From positions 376,882-440,881 of the forward strand of contig NW_023365773.1 in assembly GCF_000003815.2 (NCBI RefSeq): DNA of 64,000 nucleotides, read 5' to 3'. The translations under genes and the position numbers were made by a program. Below are positions 37,986-50,800 of this stretch, one piece after another (within the stretch, counting starts at the first letter, position 1; the number at the start of each line of letters is the position of its first letter). This DNA is from Branchiostoma floridae (taxonomy: Eukaryota; Chordata; Leptocardii; Amphioxiformes; Branchiostomatidae). The notes beneath the pieces were generated by a model, which saw only the letters and a list, made by a program, of their open reading frames with translations, ran no database searches and was not told the origin of the DNA.

Positions 37986-39060
37986 CTTCTACCGCATACA
38001 AACGCTATAGAGTGACTATGTTCAACAGCGACGTATATAAGTATAAAATAATATTAGTGTTTACATTCTATATATCCATATATTTTATTACAAATGCATC
38101 TTTTTATGAATATGAATGTGAGTAGAATGATACATTTGAAATTAAGCATAAACCTTTGTCCGTTTGCATGCTGTATAATTTGGAGGGGACCAGTTGAAAA
38201 TATCAGGATTGAAGGGGTGCATTGCCAAAATGTTATAAAACATTTCAAAGATAAAAATACCCAAAAATAAGTGAAATAAATGTAAATTGAATAAGTCTAT
38301 TGAAAGATAGGTTTCACATACAGAATTACGGCGATCTTGGAACATTATGTTTTACTCCCTTCACCATTTGCCCAAAGTGGTATATGCCATATGTGAGGTC
38401 ATGACCTTTTTGATCAAAATGGAGGGAGGTTGACAAAAATGCGCAAGAAAGCTGAAAAACTTGTATTTTGAGGAAACGAAGGTAAGGTTTTGGTTTCCCG
38501 TTTCGCGTAAGGTTGTTGACAATCCAGACTATTAGATGACAAAACAAGAGGACTACCTTTGGCTCCGAATTGTTATATTTATAACGTTAAACTACGTTAT
38601 TTTCTAAACACGTCACAACGTACACATGTCGATTATCTACATCTTCAATCTCTTGTTGAACTTGAATAATTTGAACAGGAAATAGTTTTGTGTCAAAACA
38701 GCAACCCTGACATAAATGTTCCTATAAACAAACAAACTCACTCTCTTTTTTAGCAAGGAGAATTAGAATCAACTACTTGATTTTAGTAAATCCTAATTTA
38801 AGAGGCGGTTGGTGTTATATGCATGTCAAGTTTTCATATCAAACTTTCAAAGTGATGTTGGTTGTTCAGGGTAAAAATTAACTAAAAGGACTTTGATCTT
38901 TCGTTTGTTAGTTTCTAGTGGACTTTATGCAACATAGTTCAACGTCAGTTCAGCAACTGTTTGTCAGCAGTCAGTACTGTAGACTGCATAATTTTGTACC
39001 CCCAGTTCTCAGGTTTGAGTTTGACTGTCTGAAGACGTCGACATCCAGTCTGTCACCAAG
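37937..39060. promoter_or_regulatory. Divergent intergenic region between PSMA1 and SZT2
   Basis: About 1.1 kb separates the two start codons. The DNA is AT-rich for most of its length and holds no convincing exon. A perfect palindrome of two AGGTCA half-sites with no spacer (aggtcatgacct) lies at 38396-38407. A ctcag|gtttgag acceptor-like site at about 39010 suggests that SZT2 may have an intron in its 5' leader. Transcript start sites cannot be placed from sequence alone. Confidence 0.4.
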
Positions 39061-42000
39061 ATGGAGGCTGAGCCTGAAGACACACCCAAGGTCAAGGAGC
39101 CTGAGCAGCAGAAGGTAGGAAGTCTTAACCTGCAGTCTGCTTAAGTAGCTGTTTGGTAATTTTGTATGGGTAATGATGTTGAATCGGGTGGATTGCCCCA
39201 ACACTAAGGGGTGTTACCCAGTATCCATATGTAACAGTGGGGCTCTAGCGCTGCCAAACTGACCACGCCAACAGCTCTTGAGCTTTTGGTGTTGTGGTTA
39301 GCACGTTGGATCTGTGATCCGGCTGCCCGGGTTCGGCGTGGGTTCGAATCCCGGGAGTCGGGATGTTGTTTCTTTCTGTTCTTACTCGCCCCTCTGAATT
39401 TCTACACATACAAGAACAAGAATTGGGCAGCAGGGAGGAGGTAAAATGAATAGCAGGTGCGATGAATTGTAATTACATTTATAGTTCAAGTTTGGAGGTT
39501 GCATTTTTGTTCCCAGATCTAGGCAGGTGTTCTCCAGTTTTGCAGATTTTTTTCAATAGATAAACATTGCGAAAAGAACTCTGCAACAGACCTGAGTCAG
39601 CTTTACAGATGTGCCCCATGTGGCAGAGACTGTTGTTGTGAAATGTGAAATGTTTAATTCAGTAAGGATCTCGCGGGTGCTACACCCGAATTTTGTCCTT
39701 ATTACAAGACTTGACAATAAACGGCATATTAGAAAACACCCTTTTGCGCTCAGCAATCACATAGTACAATGATTCATTAAAATTATGTTAGACAAACCAT
39801 GCAGAAGTTACAGACTGTGCGGATAGCACATAAACTATATGTATATGTCTCGTATATACTATAGGACTGTTTAGCCACAGTCGATGCTGTAGGGCTGATA
39901 TCAATTAGGATTTTACCATGGTCAATATTGACTGAAGGAGGCCATATCATAGATAACTTGTAGTCACTCTTGATAAATTCATAAACCTACATCCTAACTC
40001 TAACCCTCCCCCCCCCCCAGGTGACAGATGCAGGTGAGGTGTTCCTCCTGATGAAGAAGGATTATCGCATCTCCCGCAACATCCGCTCCCAGTGGTTCTT
40101 CTCCAACCTCCACAGAACGGTCCAGGTTACCCCCGACGACCAGCTGCCAGAGTCCGACAGGGAACTCGAGGTAATAAGATATCATGCAGTACTGTTGTTG
40201 GGCTCTAGGTGGTGCTCTTGTGTGGTTGGACATTCATGGTCACGTCATGGTCATGAAAGTTAGAGGTGTAAAATACAAGTTTGCATTCAACAATGTTAAA
40301 AAACAACAGCCTTGCAGTACCTTTGATAGTCACTAGGTGGCTTGTGTCGTATGCATGGTTGTACATTCACTTCATGAATGTTGAGCTCTTTTTTACAAAA
40401 TACAAGGATGCAAAATATAAGTTTAGTTGTGCCACCAGAGGTTTCACAGAGTCTAATGACTTTGATCAATCCACTTGAGATATATGTGTCTCAATCAGCT
40501 CCTTTTTCTCTTTTGCTCTTCAGCAATACAAGAAGCCTTGTAGTAAGCTTGTTCACTTAAGCTGTCTGCAACATACATTTTGATTAAAATGTATCTGAAA
40601 AGCTTGATGTTTTGCAATTTGCTCTAATGCAATATTTCTGCTTTTTTTATCATGTTGACTGGAATTCTCCAGAACAATACCCTGGAGCTTAAGGACCTCC
40701 AAGTAAGCTGGTAGCATCTTAAGTAGATGTGCCTGTGTGTTTGTGCAGTGTGTTGTTGAAACTTTGGTAAGACTTTGAAAGAGGGTGGATAGCCAGTAGG
40801 CTGGTATAAGCTGCGTAAGACCTGACTGTGAGTTTGATCCACTCACATTGGGAAGGACAACCACTATATTTTATAAGTGCTATATTTTATAATTTTTTTT
40901 AAACATGATCAGTGTGTGGCTCTCCTCAGACACAGGTCCTTCTCCGAAGCTGGTCCCATTTCTTAACTGCCTGCGACAAAAATGAATTGCGGCTACCAGT
41001 GCACATTCAATTTCAATTCAGATTTCTGAAAAAAAGTTCAGATCTTGACTTCACTCAAAATATCCCTAATCTGAAACATGCGATGAGGAGCCTTACATAG
41101 TATGATGGGATACACTCTTGTTAAAATGTGGAATTGAACAGCACATTCAGCTATAATATAATACACTGTATATTGGATTTACAAACACAGTGATTTTATC
41201 TTTAGCTAAAAGTGACAAGTAAATTGATAATACATGTAGTTTTCTGTGATCTCCAAGCAGATGTTGTTATTACATTTTTTTTGCTGCCTGTTCCTGTTTC
41301 ATACTGCCTTCCAACATGTAAATGCATATCAGGACATAGGAATTTTCTTTTACACAACTAGTTTTTCTCACCTGCTGACGTTTCGATGTCTGTCAGACAT
41401 CTTCCTCAGAGCTTCTGACTGGAGTTCTGCTTCTCGCCGCTATATGTAGCCGATGTAGGTGGCGCTTTTACATATAGCGGCGAGAAGCAGAACTCCAGTT
41501 AGAAGCTCTAAGGAAGATGTCTGAGAGACATTGAAACGTCAGCAAGTGAGAAAAACTGGTTGTGTAAAAGAAAATTCCTATGTCCTATGATCTACCAACC
41601 TGATGAAATTATTTTCGGAAATGTATATCAGATTAGAAAACGTAACGATTTAGCCTCCCCAAACATCTGCTTGTAGATGTGTTTGGTGGTCCTGACTAGT
41701 CTATCCTGTGTCTGTTCCAGATCCTGTCAGTCCTGCCCCAGGGGTGGAAGGGGGAACCTGTCGACCCAAGCACCTGCTACAGACTGGTGCACACATCCAA
41801 GGTTGGTTTTAGACTGTTATTTTTCCCACAACATTTTCTAAAATGAAAATTGTTTTTGTTTATTCAGAAAATGAATAGATTTTTACATTTTTTCTGCAAA
41901 CCGTACCCAGTTATTACTTTTCCTTATGCTAAGTGGACATTTTGCTGTTAAAACTTAATAATGTTGTTTTCATTTGAGGAAAAGATGTGTTCACTTCATA

Positions 42001-44845
42001 GCAATTTTTAGCTACTCATGAGGCTCATTGCTGTATTGGCAGGCTATAAAATCAAGTTGCTTTTATGCCTCTCTTGACCTTACACTTTCTTCCCTCTCCT
42101 TTACATAATTGTATTTGCTGCCTTCTTGTGTTTTTATATAATGTGTTAAAAGTAGGATCTTTCGTTTTCCACTGTCTCAGAAAAAGAAGTCAACCCAATA
42201 AGTGACATTTTTAAGTTAGACTAGAGTAGTCGCTTACTCTACTGTTTTAGTGCTTACCATTATTTGTCTGTCTTTTTCTTTTGTCACCTGCAATTAGCCC
42301 TTGGGCAAGAATTTGCAATTAACTTATATTATACATATATATATTTTCTCTCTCTCCCCCCTCCCCAGGCCACGTTCCTGGCCCGGCGGTACCGGTTCGT
42401 GTTTGCCCTTGACCTGAGCCCCTCGACCTCCAGTGTGGATGGGTGCCGGGGCAGGGTCATGCTGGAGGAAGTGTTCGCTGCACTTGAAAACTGCCTCTCA
42501 GGTCATTTGTGTTTTTCAGTTTATTGTTTTATTAAACTTTACTATGATAATGGCAGGGAGCCAAAACAGGTGGTTGTTCACTACATGTTGCCTCCCCTTG
42601 ACAAACATAAAACACACTTAGGTAAATAATGTGAGACAAAATGGTACTAACAATTAGAAGCTAATGGTATCTACAATTAAAAGCAAGATACAACTTAATA
42701 TTCTATAAATAAAACATATACAAAATGATAAAACAGAATGAAATCAGGGCTTGATTAGCACTACCTTGTGCCATACATGTGGAACATAAACTGAACGATG
42801 TCCAGGTACATTGGGCTGGAGTACTATTTCATTCCTATTTTTCACTACAGAATGTTACGGAAAAATAAAAAAAATAGCTGTTAAACAACATTCCCTATGT
42901 ACATGTGTAGGTCTGACGGAGCCGTACTCTGCGCCGGGTTCCAGCCACGTGTTCACGCCGCAGATCTATGTGACGGTGATCGCGTACACGCCGCTGATAT
43001 CGTACAAGACCCAGCAGGTCATCATCCAGGGCTGCCTGGTGACTCAGACCAACCTGCCTGCCCTGCTGGCAACCGTCAGACAGCAGTTCTACGAGGTATT
43101 CTCATCTTTAATTTTTGTTGTCCCTGCTGAATCTCGAAGAATTATAATTATGTTTTCGCCGAATTAGTACATTGTATGGCTCTTGAAAGGATTAGATTTT
43201 TATTTCTTTGTGGTCAGGCTTTCTTAGGTCGCAAAAGTGAAAACAATCAATACAATTGAAACCTTGATAAACATTACTTTTTTGCAACAATATATATTAC
43301 TAATTGAGTGTAGATCATATTCCTAGTATTCATGTATTTTAAAATGGAAGTAAATTTTGGGCTATACAGTCACGTATATGTACATAATTATAATATGTCT
43401 TGATTCTTGAATGAAATCAAAATGGAAAAAAAGTGCCCAATCTATAATTCTTTGTGGAAACTTCATTTGTTTGCTGAACATTGCAATACAGCCTTTAAAA
43501 TTGTTTCTCCATATATTTACTTTCTATCAATTGTTTGCAGGTAGAGAACAAGATTGCAGAAGGCTCCCGTGTGGTGATGCAGGGAACTGACGATCTCTCT
43601 GGTGGCATGTTCGACGACATCGTAGACCCCATGGGGGGTAAGAAGGCGTGGGATGCCATGGTTACGCCAGATGTCGGGCTCGTCAACATGCTCCGTTATG
43701 GCATCCTCGCCTTACAGCTTCTTCCAGACAACACCAGCGCTAGGATTGTTGTAATAACAGATGGCGTGACCGCCATGCCAAATATGGAGATGATGGAATC
43801 TCTGTTAGTCCAACTGCGAAGCTCGACGATTGCGTGTTCCTTTCTACAGCTTGGCTCTGCCTACAGGTGACAATACAAACTCATTTTTATGTTTATGCAT
43901 TGTTTTTATATCTCGTTCACAGTTTGTTCTTTCACTCACTCACTCACTCACTCTCCGGTTTAACGTATGATTAATGTAATATCCTCGCAATTCAGCCTCT
44001 CAGGCTGCCAGGAGGAATGTAATCATTGTTGAATAAACCATCTTCTATTGCTACTACTAGTCTACATCTTTCTTACTGGTACTCAGAACGATATTTTCCA
44101 TATAATGCTACGATGTAGGCGGATGTATGTGTTGAATATAATCATATTCAACTCATACATCCGCCTACGTAGGTCGGTTACTTCATACTGTATTCCAAAT
44201 ACGAGACCAGATAACTCATACATGACAACACTGTTGTAGATAATAATTTGTTGTTCTGTATGTAGCCTTGTAGTACCATTGTCTACATGTATATAGCTAT
44301 TAGTTATCATACATTGTACCTTGTGCGATTGTTGAGCAATAAAATTCATTCATTCATTCATTCATTCCAGGCCCAGCATGTCTATGGGCTACATTCTACA
44401 CAGTATGTTATCAGTGACCTGTACCTAGCCTGTCGAGGCATGAATGTACAATAAAGGTCTTTCATTCATCCATCCATTCATTCATTCATTCATTTATTCA
44501 TTCATTCATTCATTCATTCATTCCAGGCCCAGCATGTCTATGGGCTACGTTCTACACAACCAGCTGCTGAAGTTCCTCGCCGCGGCGACGTTCGGCGCTT
44601 ACCTAGAGTTCTGCCCGGGCGTGGGGAGGACAGCCGAGGGGATGAACATATACCAGAAGGCACTGTTCGAGTGGCACTTCCAGAAGGGGCTGAGCGAGCT
44701 GCCGTTGAAGGCCATGCGAGGGCAGTTCAGGGAGAGTGTTCCCCCGGTGATGACAGACCCGGAGAAGCCGCGGTGGATGTGGAACGAGAAGGCGATGAGC
44801 GCGTGCCCCATCATGAGAAAGAAGCACAGCGAAAACACCCTCCAG
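39061..44845 (+). CDS. SZT2: SZT2 exons 1-7: N-terminal region
   Basis: These exons encode the most conserved N-terminal block, residues 1 to about 416. Exon 2 gives the [10 protein letters not shown] motif. Exon 4 gives a strand ending in DLSPS, and exon 6 gives IVVITDGVT, reminiscent of a von Willebrand A-type fold (inference). Exon 6 ends in phase 2 and exon 7 resumes AG|G CCC AGC ATG. An imperfect copy of the exon 7 start lies 156 bp upstream at 44371. Confidence 0.9.
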
Positions 44846-47800
44846 GTGGAGTTTGAGTTTATTGCAGGGCTCTAGCCAGCTCAAATTTTTTTTCCGTCAG
44901 CCGATTCCAATCGTCATGAAAACCGCGAAAATTCATTTTCCCTATGACACTACAAAGTAGTAAATGTTGCCATTGAGACCTTGAAAAACTGGTTTTAATG
45001 AGATGCAAAAGGGCGCCGACACACATTGTCAACAATCATAACAATAGCAAAACAAACAGCGTGTGGCTTTTACGGCCATGGACAGCGTCCGCAAGCCGCC
45101 TGTAGCTTCCACCAAGAATTTTTGTCCGTCAAGGTTGACGGATTGGTTTTAAAATTTTTCCGTCAGACGCAGCAAATTTCCATCAATTGACGGAAAAACG
45201 GACGCTAGCTAGAGCCCTGGTTTCTTGAGTTTATTGAGATACCCTTTAGCTCACATTGAGCTAATCTTCCAGGGCTCATACAAATAAGAAGATATACAGT
45301 ACAGTAGAAGCCAGTTAATTGCACAACGGATTAAGGCACACTTCTGCTAACTGAATGAAATCCCAAAGTCCCAAACCGGTGCAGTCCAGCTGGATAACTT
45401 CGCATTATTGCACCATCTGCACCATGAAATTCACAGGCAAATAGGCCGTGCAATTAAGCGGCTTCTGCTGTATGTACAAATACATAAACAAATATAATAG
45501 CATCCACTTAAATATAGATCAGAATTACATACCAATGCATACATAAAGTCTAAAATCACGAGTGAGGTCAGAGGGTTATATGCACTAAAACCATTATAAT
45601 CTGTAAAACTGGTCTATCATCTTCTTAAACAGTCGTGTATCGGAGACAATCTTGAAATCTCTGGGTAGCAGATTCCACAGTTTAACTGATTTGTTCTTAT
45701 TGAAATAGTTAAACTGTTATATCTAACACAAAAATTGGACTGACCCAAATTTTTGACTGAACAGCACCAGTCTTTGTCAAGGAATGAACAATCCACTGCT
45801 GTCGGGACATCACGTTATGCAGATAGAACACGTGACTCAGTAAGCAGTGGATCATAGGTTGCAGGAAGTCTATGGCGCCCACCGTCTCTGTTCAGGGATG
45901 GTTGTAAAGCTTGTTCATTCCCTGACAAAGACTGGTGCTGTTCAGTAAAAAATTTGGGTGAGTCCATTTTTTGTGTTGAATATTACAGTTTAACTATTTC
46001 AATAATGACTTCTACCAACACAGATGAACTTTCAAGTAATGATCTGTGATCAAAAGTTCTCTTCCCTCTGTTGTTCAATCTTCAGGTGTCCATCTTCAAC
46101 GTTCTGGCGGTGCGGTTACGCGAAGGGTACACCATCAAGGAGGTCATCATGACCAAGAACGACACCCAGATCGAGGTCAAGGTCGTGTTGCCATGGAAAC
46201 ACGACGTGACCTTGGAGTACACAGCGTCCAGTGCCTGGCCTCCCAAGGACACGAAGAGGATCACCCAAGTCGAGGTCAGCCTAGAAGGAAGCTACGACTT
46301 CTTACACGACATCACCTGCCCCATGAAGAAGCCTTTCAAGAGCGCGTACCGCACGTCGGTCGTAAAACGGTTCTGGCAGACCGTCCATGGAGTTTCGCGA
46401 ACGGACCAGCTTCTAGTCCACATTCAGTCCTTTGCCAGCAACCCTCGGTATTACGTCGTGCCGGAAAGCGTACGGAATGGTGTTCCGTTGTTCTACATGA
46501 GTCACAGCTCTGCCGCGCCGGTCCCGTCACTCCAACACTCGGAGATGAAGGAGACCGGTTTGGCGGAATTTGCCGCCTTCTGGCAGCCGATGGTGCAACT
46601 TGACACCAACGTCTGGCAGCGCTGGCTGCACACCCACCGGATCACGATTCTCCTCACCCACGACAAACCCCTGCCCTACCACCTGCACATCCCCGGCCCA
46701 AATGGGCGCTACGACACCGTCCAGTGCCGCGTGTCCTTCACGGAGGTACACAAGCTTCTGAGCAAGGAGACTTCCTTCGTGCTCGTGGAGAGCTACTGCT
46801 ACGTCAAGCTTCTCTTCAGCAACAAGGACAAGCCGCCTACGTCATTCTTCGTGGTCAGAGTCTCCTCTAAGCCACCTTGCATGGTTGTTCGGTTGGCCTT
46901 CTTGGGAGGCACACCAGGACACATCAGAAACGAGATCGTCACCGACATCAAGGAAAAGCTCAACACGCTCAGCAAACGGGCGCACAAAGTGGACACCCCA
47001 AAGGGAAAATCCTCTCCTTCCAAGCAAGGTGACCGTAATAGTCAAACTCACGCACAATGATTTTGTTGGTAACGTTTTATTCTTGTAACGAACTGAATAT
47101 GTTTTGCTGTTTTAAATTCGTTTCAATTGTGTTTTAGAGTTAGTACATGAACTTATATGTATGTGATGAAAGACTCTGAGTAATGTTAAGCTTACTTGTG
47201 TGTGATTTTATCTGTAACCAAAAGTACGCAACTCAGCCGTTACAATTGGCTGCTATGTACTTGGTACAATGAAGTGAAGTGAATAGATGCCAAAAAGTAG
47301 TTACTCAAGCAACTGGATATGNNNNNNNNNNNNNNNNNNNNNNNNNNNNNNNNNNNNNNNNNNNNNNNNNNNNNNNNNNNNNNNNNNNNNNNNNNNNNNN
47401 NNNNNNNNNNNNNNNNNNNNNCCGTTTCCAAACCATATCCAGTTGCTTGAGTAACTACTTTTTGGCATTTATTCACTTCACTTCATTGTACCAAGTACAA
47501 AGCAGCCAATTGTAACCGCTGAATTGCGTACTTTTGGTTACAGATTTGGCGTATCTTACTACGTGGATGTCTAACCTACATTGATGAAGTGAATAAACCT
47601 TTCATTCATTCCAAGGTGCTACAGACAAGCCAGAGCAGGGGCAGGCAGAGAGGGCTTGTCTGGTGTTGCAGGCGAAGCCGCTGGAAAAGATGCTGATTCG
47701 GTACGAAAAAGTTCCCTCTGATTACACCAGCCTGTACTCAGCCTCAGTAGAGGCACCTGCAGCTGCAAGAGTCGGGGGGAGCACGCCTCTGATCACCGTG

Positions 47801-50800
47801 AACAAGACAGCCACCACGATGTTTGGCACGTTATCGCGCTACCTGTACCACCAGCGATGGGTGTGGGGCGTCCAGCTTGGCCCGGCGGCTCCGGTGACCG
47901 CTCAAGACGCTGCACGGATCCTGGCGACTCTGACCAAGACTAGGCTTCGGGAGGGGTTCAGCTTTGCGCACTGCTACTCCGGTATTTATTTATTTCAGCA
48001 CATATACAACAATTAAAAAACAAGTGATGAATAGAATGAAAAGAAAATATGCAGGGGGGAACACAAGCCTGTGCAGCATTTTATGGCTCTCCCTCAGAAA
48101 CTTATTACATTCTAGTAATGAAACGCAATGTACATAATCTAAACATGATCTACAGATCATAAAGAAATAAGTCAAATTTATAGAGTTATCTGTTCGCAAA
48201 TACCAAAGGAAATACAGAAAATCAAACCAAGGGATGCAAACAAATCAGGTGAAAGTAGCACTTGGTGTAATACTTACATTCCATATGATTATCCAAGTAA
48301 TGACTAAACATAACATTCATACAGGAATGGTGAGCATGGTGGCAGAGGTGCACATGCGGGACCCGCTACGCCACGACGTGCCAGAATCCGAGGGTGGTGT
48401 CTTCTCCTGTTTCCTCCAGTACGTGCTGTTCCCTCCACACACCTGCACCACTAAGGACAGCGTAACCAGCATCTCTACTGACGATGATGAACTGGAAACT
48501 ACCGAGGCGGACGGGGAGTTACAGGTTCTTAGATTCTTTATTTCTTTGCATATGCATTGTATGAAGAGTCTGGAATACTTCAAGGGAGCGGTTCCTCAGA
48601 GAGAGTGACAATGGCCTGTCACTGTTTCCCCTTTCAATATTGTATGCATAGAATAGAACCTACATGGAGTTTGTACGAGATGTATGTATGACATAGAGCC
48701 AAAAAGGTGCTTGTTATCTTTGTTATCAACAAGTAGACAACATTTTGACTTTGTCTAACATTCTACACTGTGTGGTTTCCTCAGAAAGAGTGACAATGCC
48801 CTGCTATGAGAATGAGTGAGAGACATTGTTAGTATTACATGAATTAAAAACACATTGAATACAGGCAATAAATACATGCAGGGGTAGGACAGAATCCATA
48901 AAGGCTTAATTTTCATCAGCATCATTTGTCATCCTCTATGAGGTGCAGCAAGTAAAGTTTGACTTCCGGGACAGTCTGTCTCTCATCGCTTCCACTTCCA
49001 GGCCATTCCTGTCCAGTTTCCGACTCAATAAGTTTCTTCAAAGTTAGCACAAAATTATACAGTGTACATGATGAAATTAATTATACGTTATCAGGGTTGG
49101 ACAAGTTTTCTAAAATTGACTTGTCCTATCGGGCAAGTACTTAAAAAATTTACTTGCCCGAACCAACTTTTCACTTGCCCGAAATCTAAATGACATTTTT
49201 CTATGTATATTCATGGCCGTCAATGGAATTTTTGTTATTGGCTCTATTTTCTGTGTTAATCAATGCTTGATGTCATGACTTTGAAAAGTAGCAAGTACAT
49301 CAAAATCTCCCACAATGGAGAAAAGCTAACTTGTCCAATCGGGAAAGTGGGGAAGGACATGCACTTGCCCGATTGGCATTTTCACTTGCCCGGGACTATA
49401 GGGCTAGTGGACTTGTTTATCTCTGGTTATCAAATTGAACTAAATTAAACAAGTTGAAATCATAACGTTGAATAACCTAAGGAAACAGGAATTGTATTAC
49501 GAATGATCATTGATAAGTACCAAACATTACAGATCATCGTGGAGTGCTGGATTGAGCCACAGTGTGGCGTCGTAATCAACTCTCCGGCACAGCAGAGGCA
49601 CCTGGACGGTCTGGAGTACCAGGTGATGTTTTGGTTTAATGATTGTTTGTTGTACACGTAATTTGTTGAATCTGTCCAATGATTGTTTGTTCTGTTACTT
49701 AATTATCTAATACTGTATCTATTAATTTTGTTTGACGGTACCTCACTCTTTTCTTTTATGTTGTGTTATCATTGTTTCTGTTACTATTTCTGTGTCTTAT
49801 TCTAGCCCATCAGGCCTTAGGGCTGGGTGCACTAAGCACAAGACATGTGAATAAAATGTCATTCATTCATTGATTCATTCACTCACTCACTCATTCATTC
49901 ATTCATTCATTTTATTCATTCACTCATTCACTAACTTGCTCACTCATTCACTCATTCCTTTACTCATTCATTCACTCATTCATTCATTCATTCATTTATT
50001 CACTCATTCACTCCTTACTCATTCATTCATTCATTTATTCACTCATTCACTCCTTACTCATTCATTCATTCATTTATTCACTCCATTCATTCACTCATTC
50101 ATTCATTCATTTAACCATCCATCCATCCATCCATATCCATTCATTCATTCATTCATTCATTCATTCATTCACCCATTCATTCATTCACCCATTCATTCAT
50201 TCACTCACTTACTCATTTATGTATCTATCCATTCCATCCCCAGGATATCCCCCAGGCCCTGCTGCCGTTTGACTCCCACATCATCTCCGCTCTGGTGACC
50301 TTCCAGCACCTCAGCGCCATGTGTGGCAACCGCTGCATCCCGTCCCCGACAACCATGGAAGGCAGCGGGTCGGGAAGAACCACCCCCACGATAGCAGACT
50401 ACGGAGTAACAGACAGCAACATCAAGCATGTGTTCTTCCCTTTCGATCTTGTCGAGTTGCTGCCGCATTGCCAGAAGGTGTCGATGCAGTTCCAGGCTTG
50501 TAGGCAGGAGGAGGAACCACAGGATGGAGAGAGTCAGCCGAAGGGGCAGCAAGCAAACCGGGACCTGTTCAAGCTCATGCACGACCGGCTGGAAGAACTC
50601 ACCCACCGTGAGCTGCCTCTGTCGGAGGATGTCTCCGCAAGCTTCACCAAGACTCTGACAACAGAGACAAACGTCTCAGCTGATCACAAGGCTGATGACA
50701 CCATCGTCGAGGAACCTGAACCTGAAGCAGGCAAAGCTACAACAGGTGCAAAGAAGAAAGAAGAGGACAGCACACCTCAAACGGAAATGAAAACTCTGGC

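Noticed and set aside
39283-39370. Functional tRNA gene
   Set aside because: A and B boxes are recognisable, but the T stem mismatches at its base and no acceptor stem can be paired. A tRNA-derived SINE or relic is more likely.
44603-44884. Minus-strand frames opposite SZT2 exon 7
   Set aside because: They are complement shadows of a GC-rich real exon that aligns to SZT2.
49870-50298. Frame reading (HSFI)n
   Set aside because: Translation of the (ATTC)n microsatellite before SZT2 exon 12.
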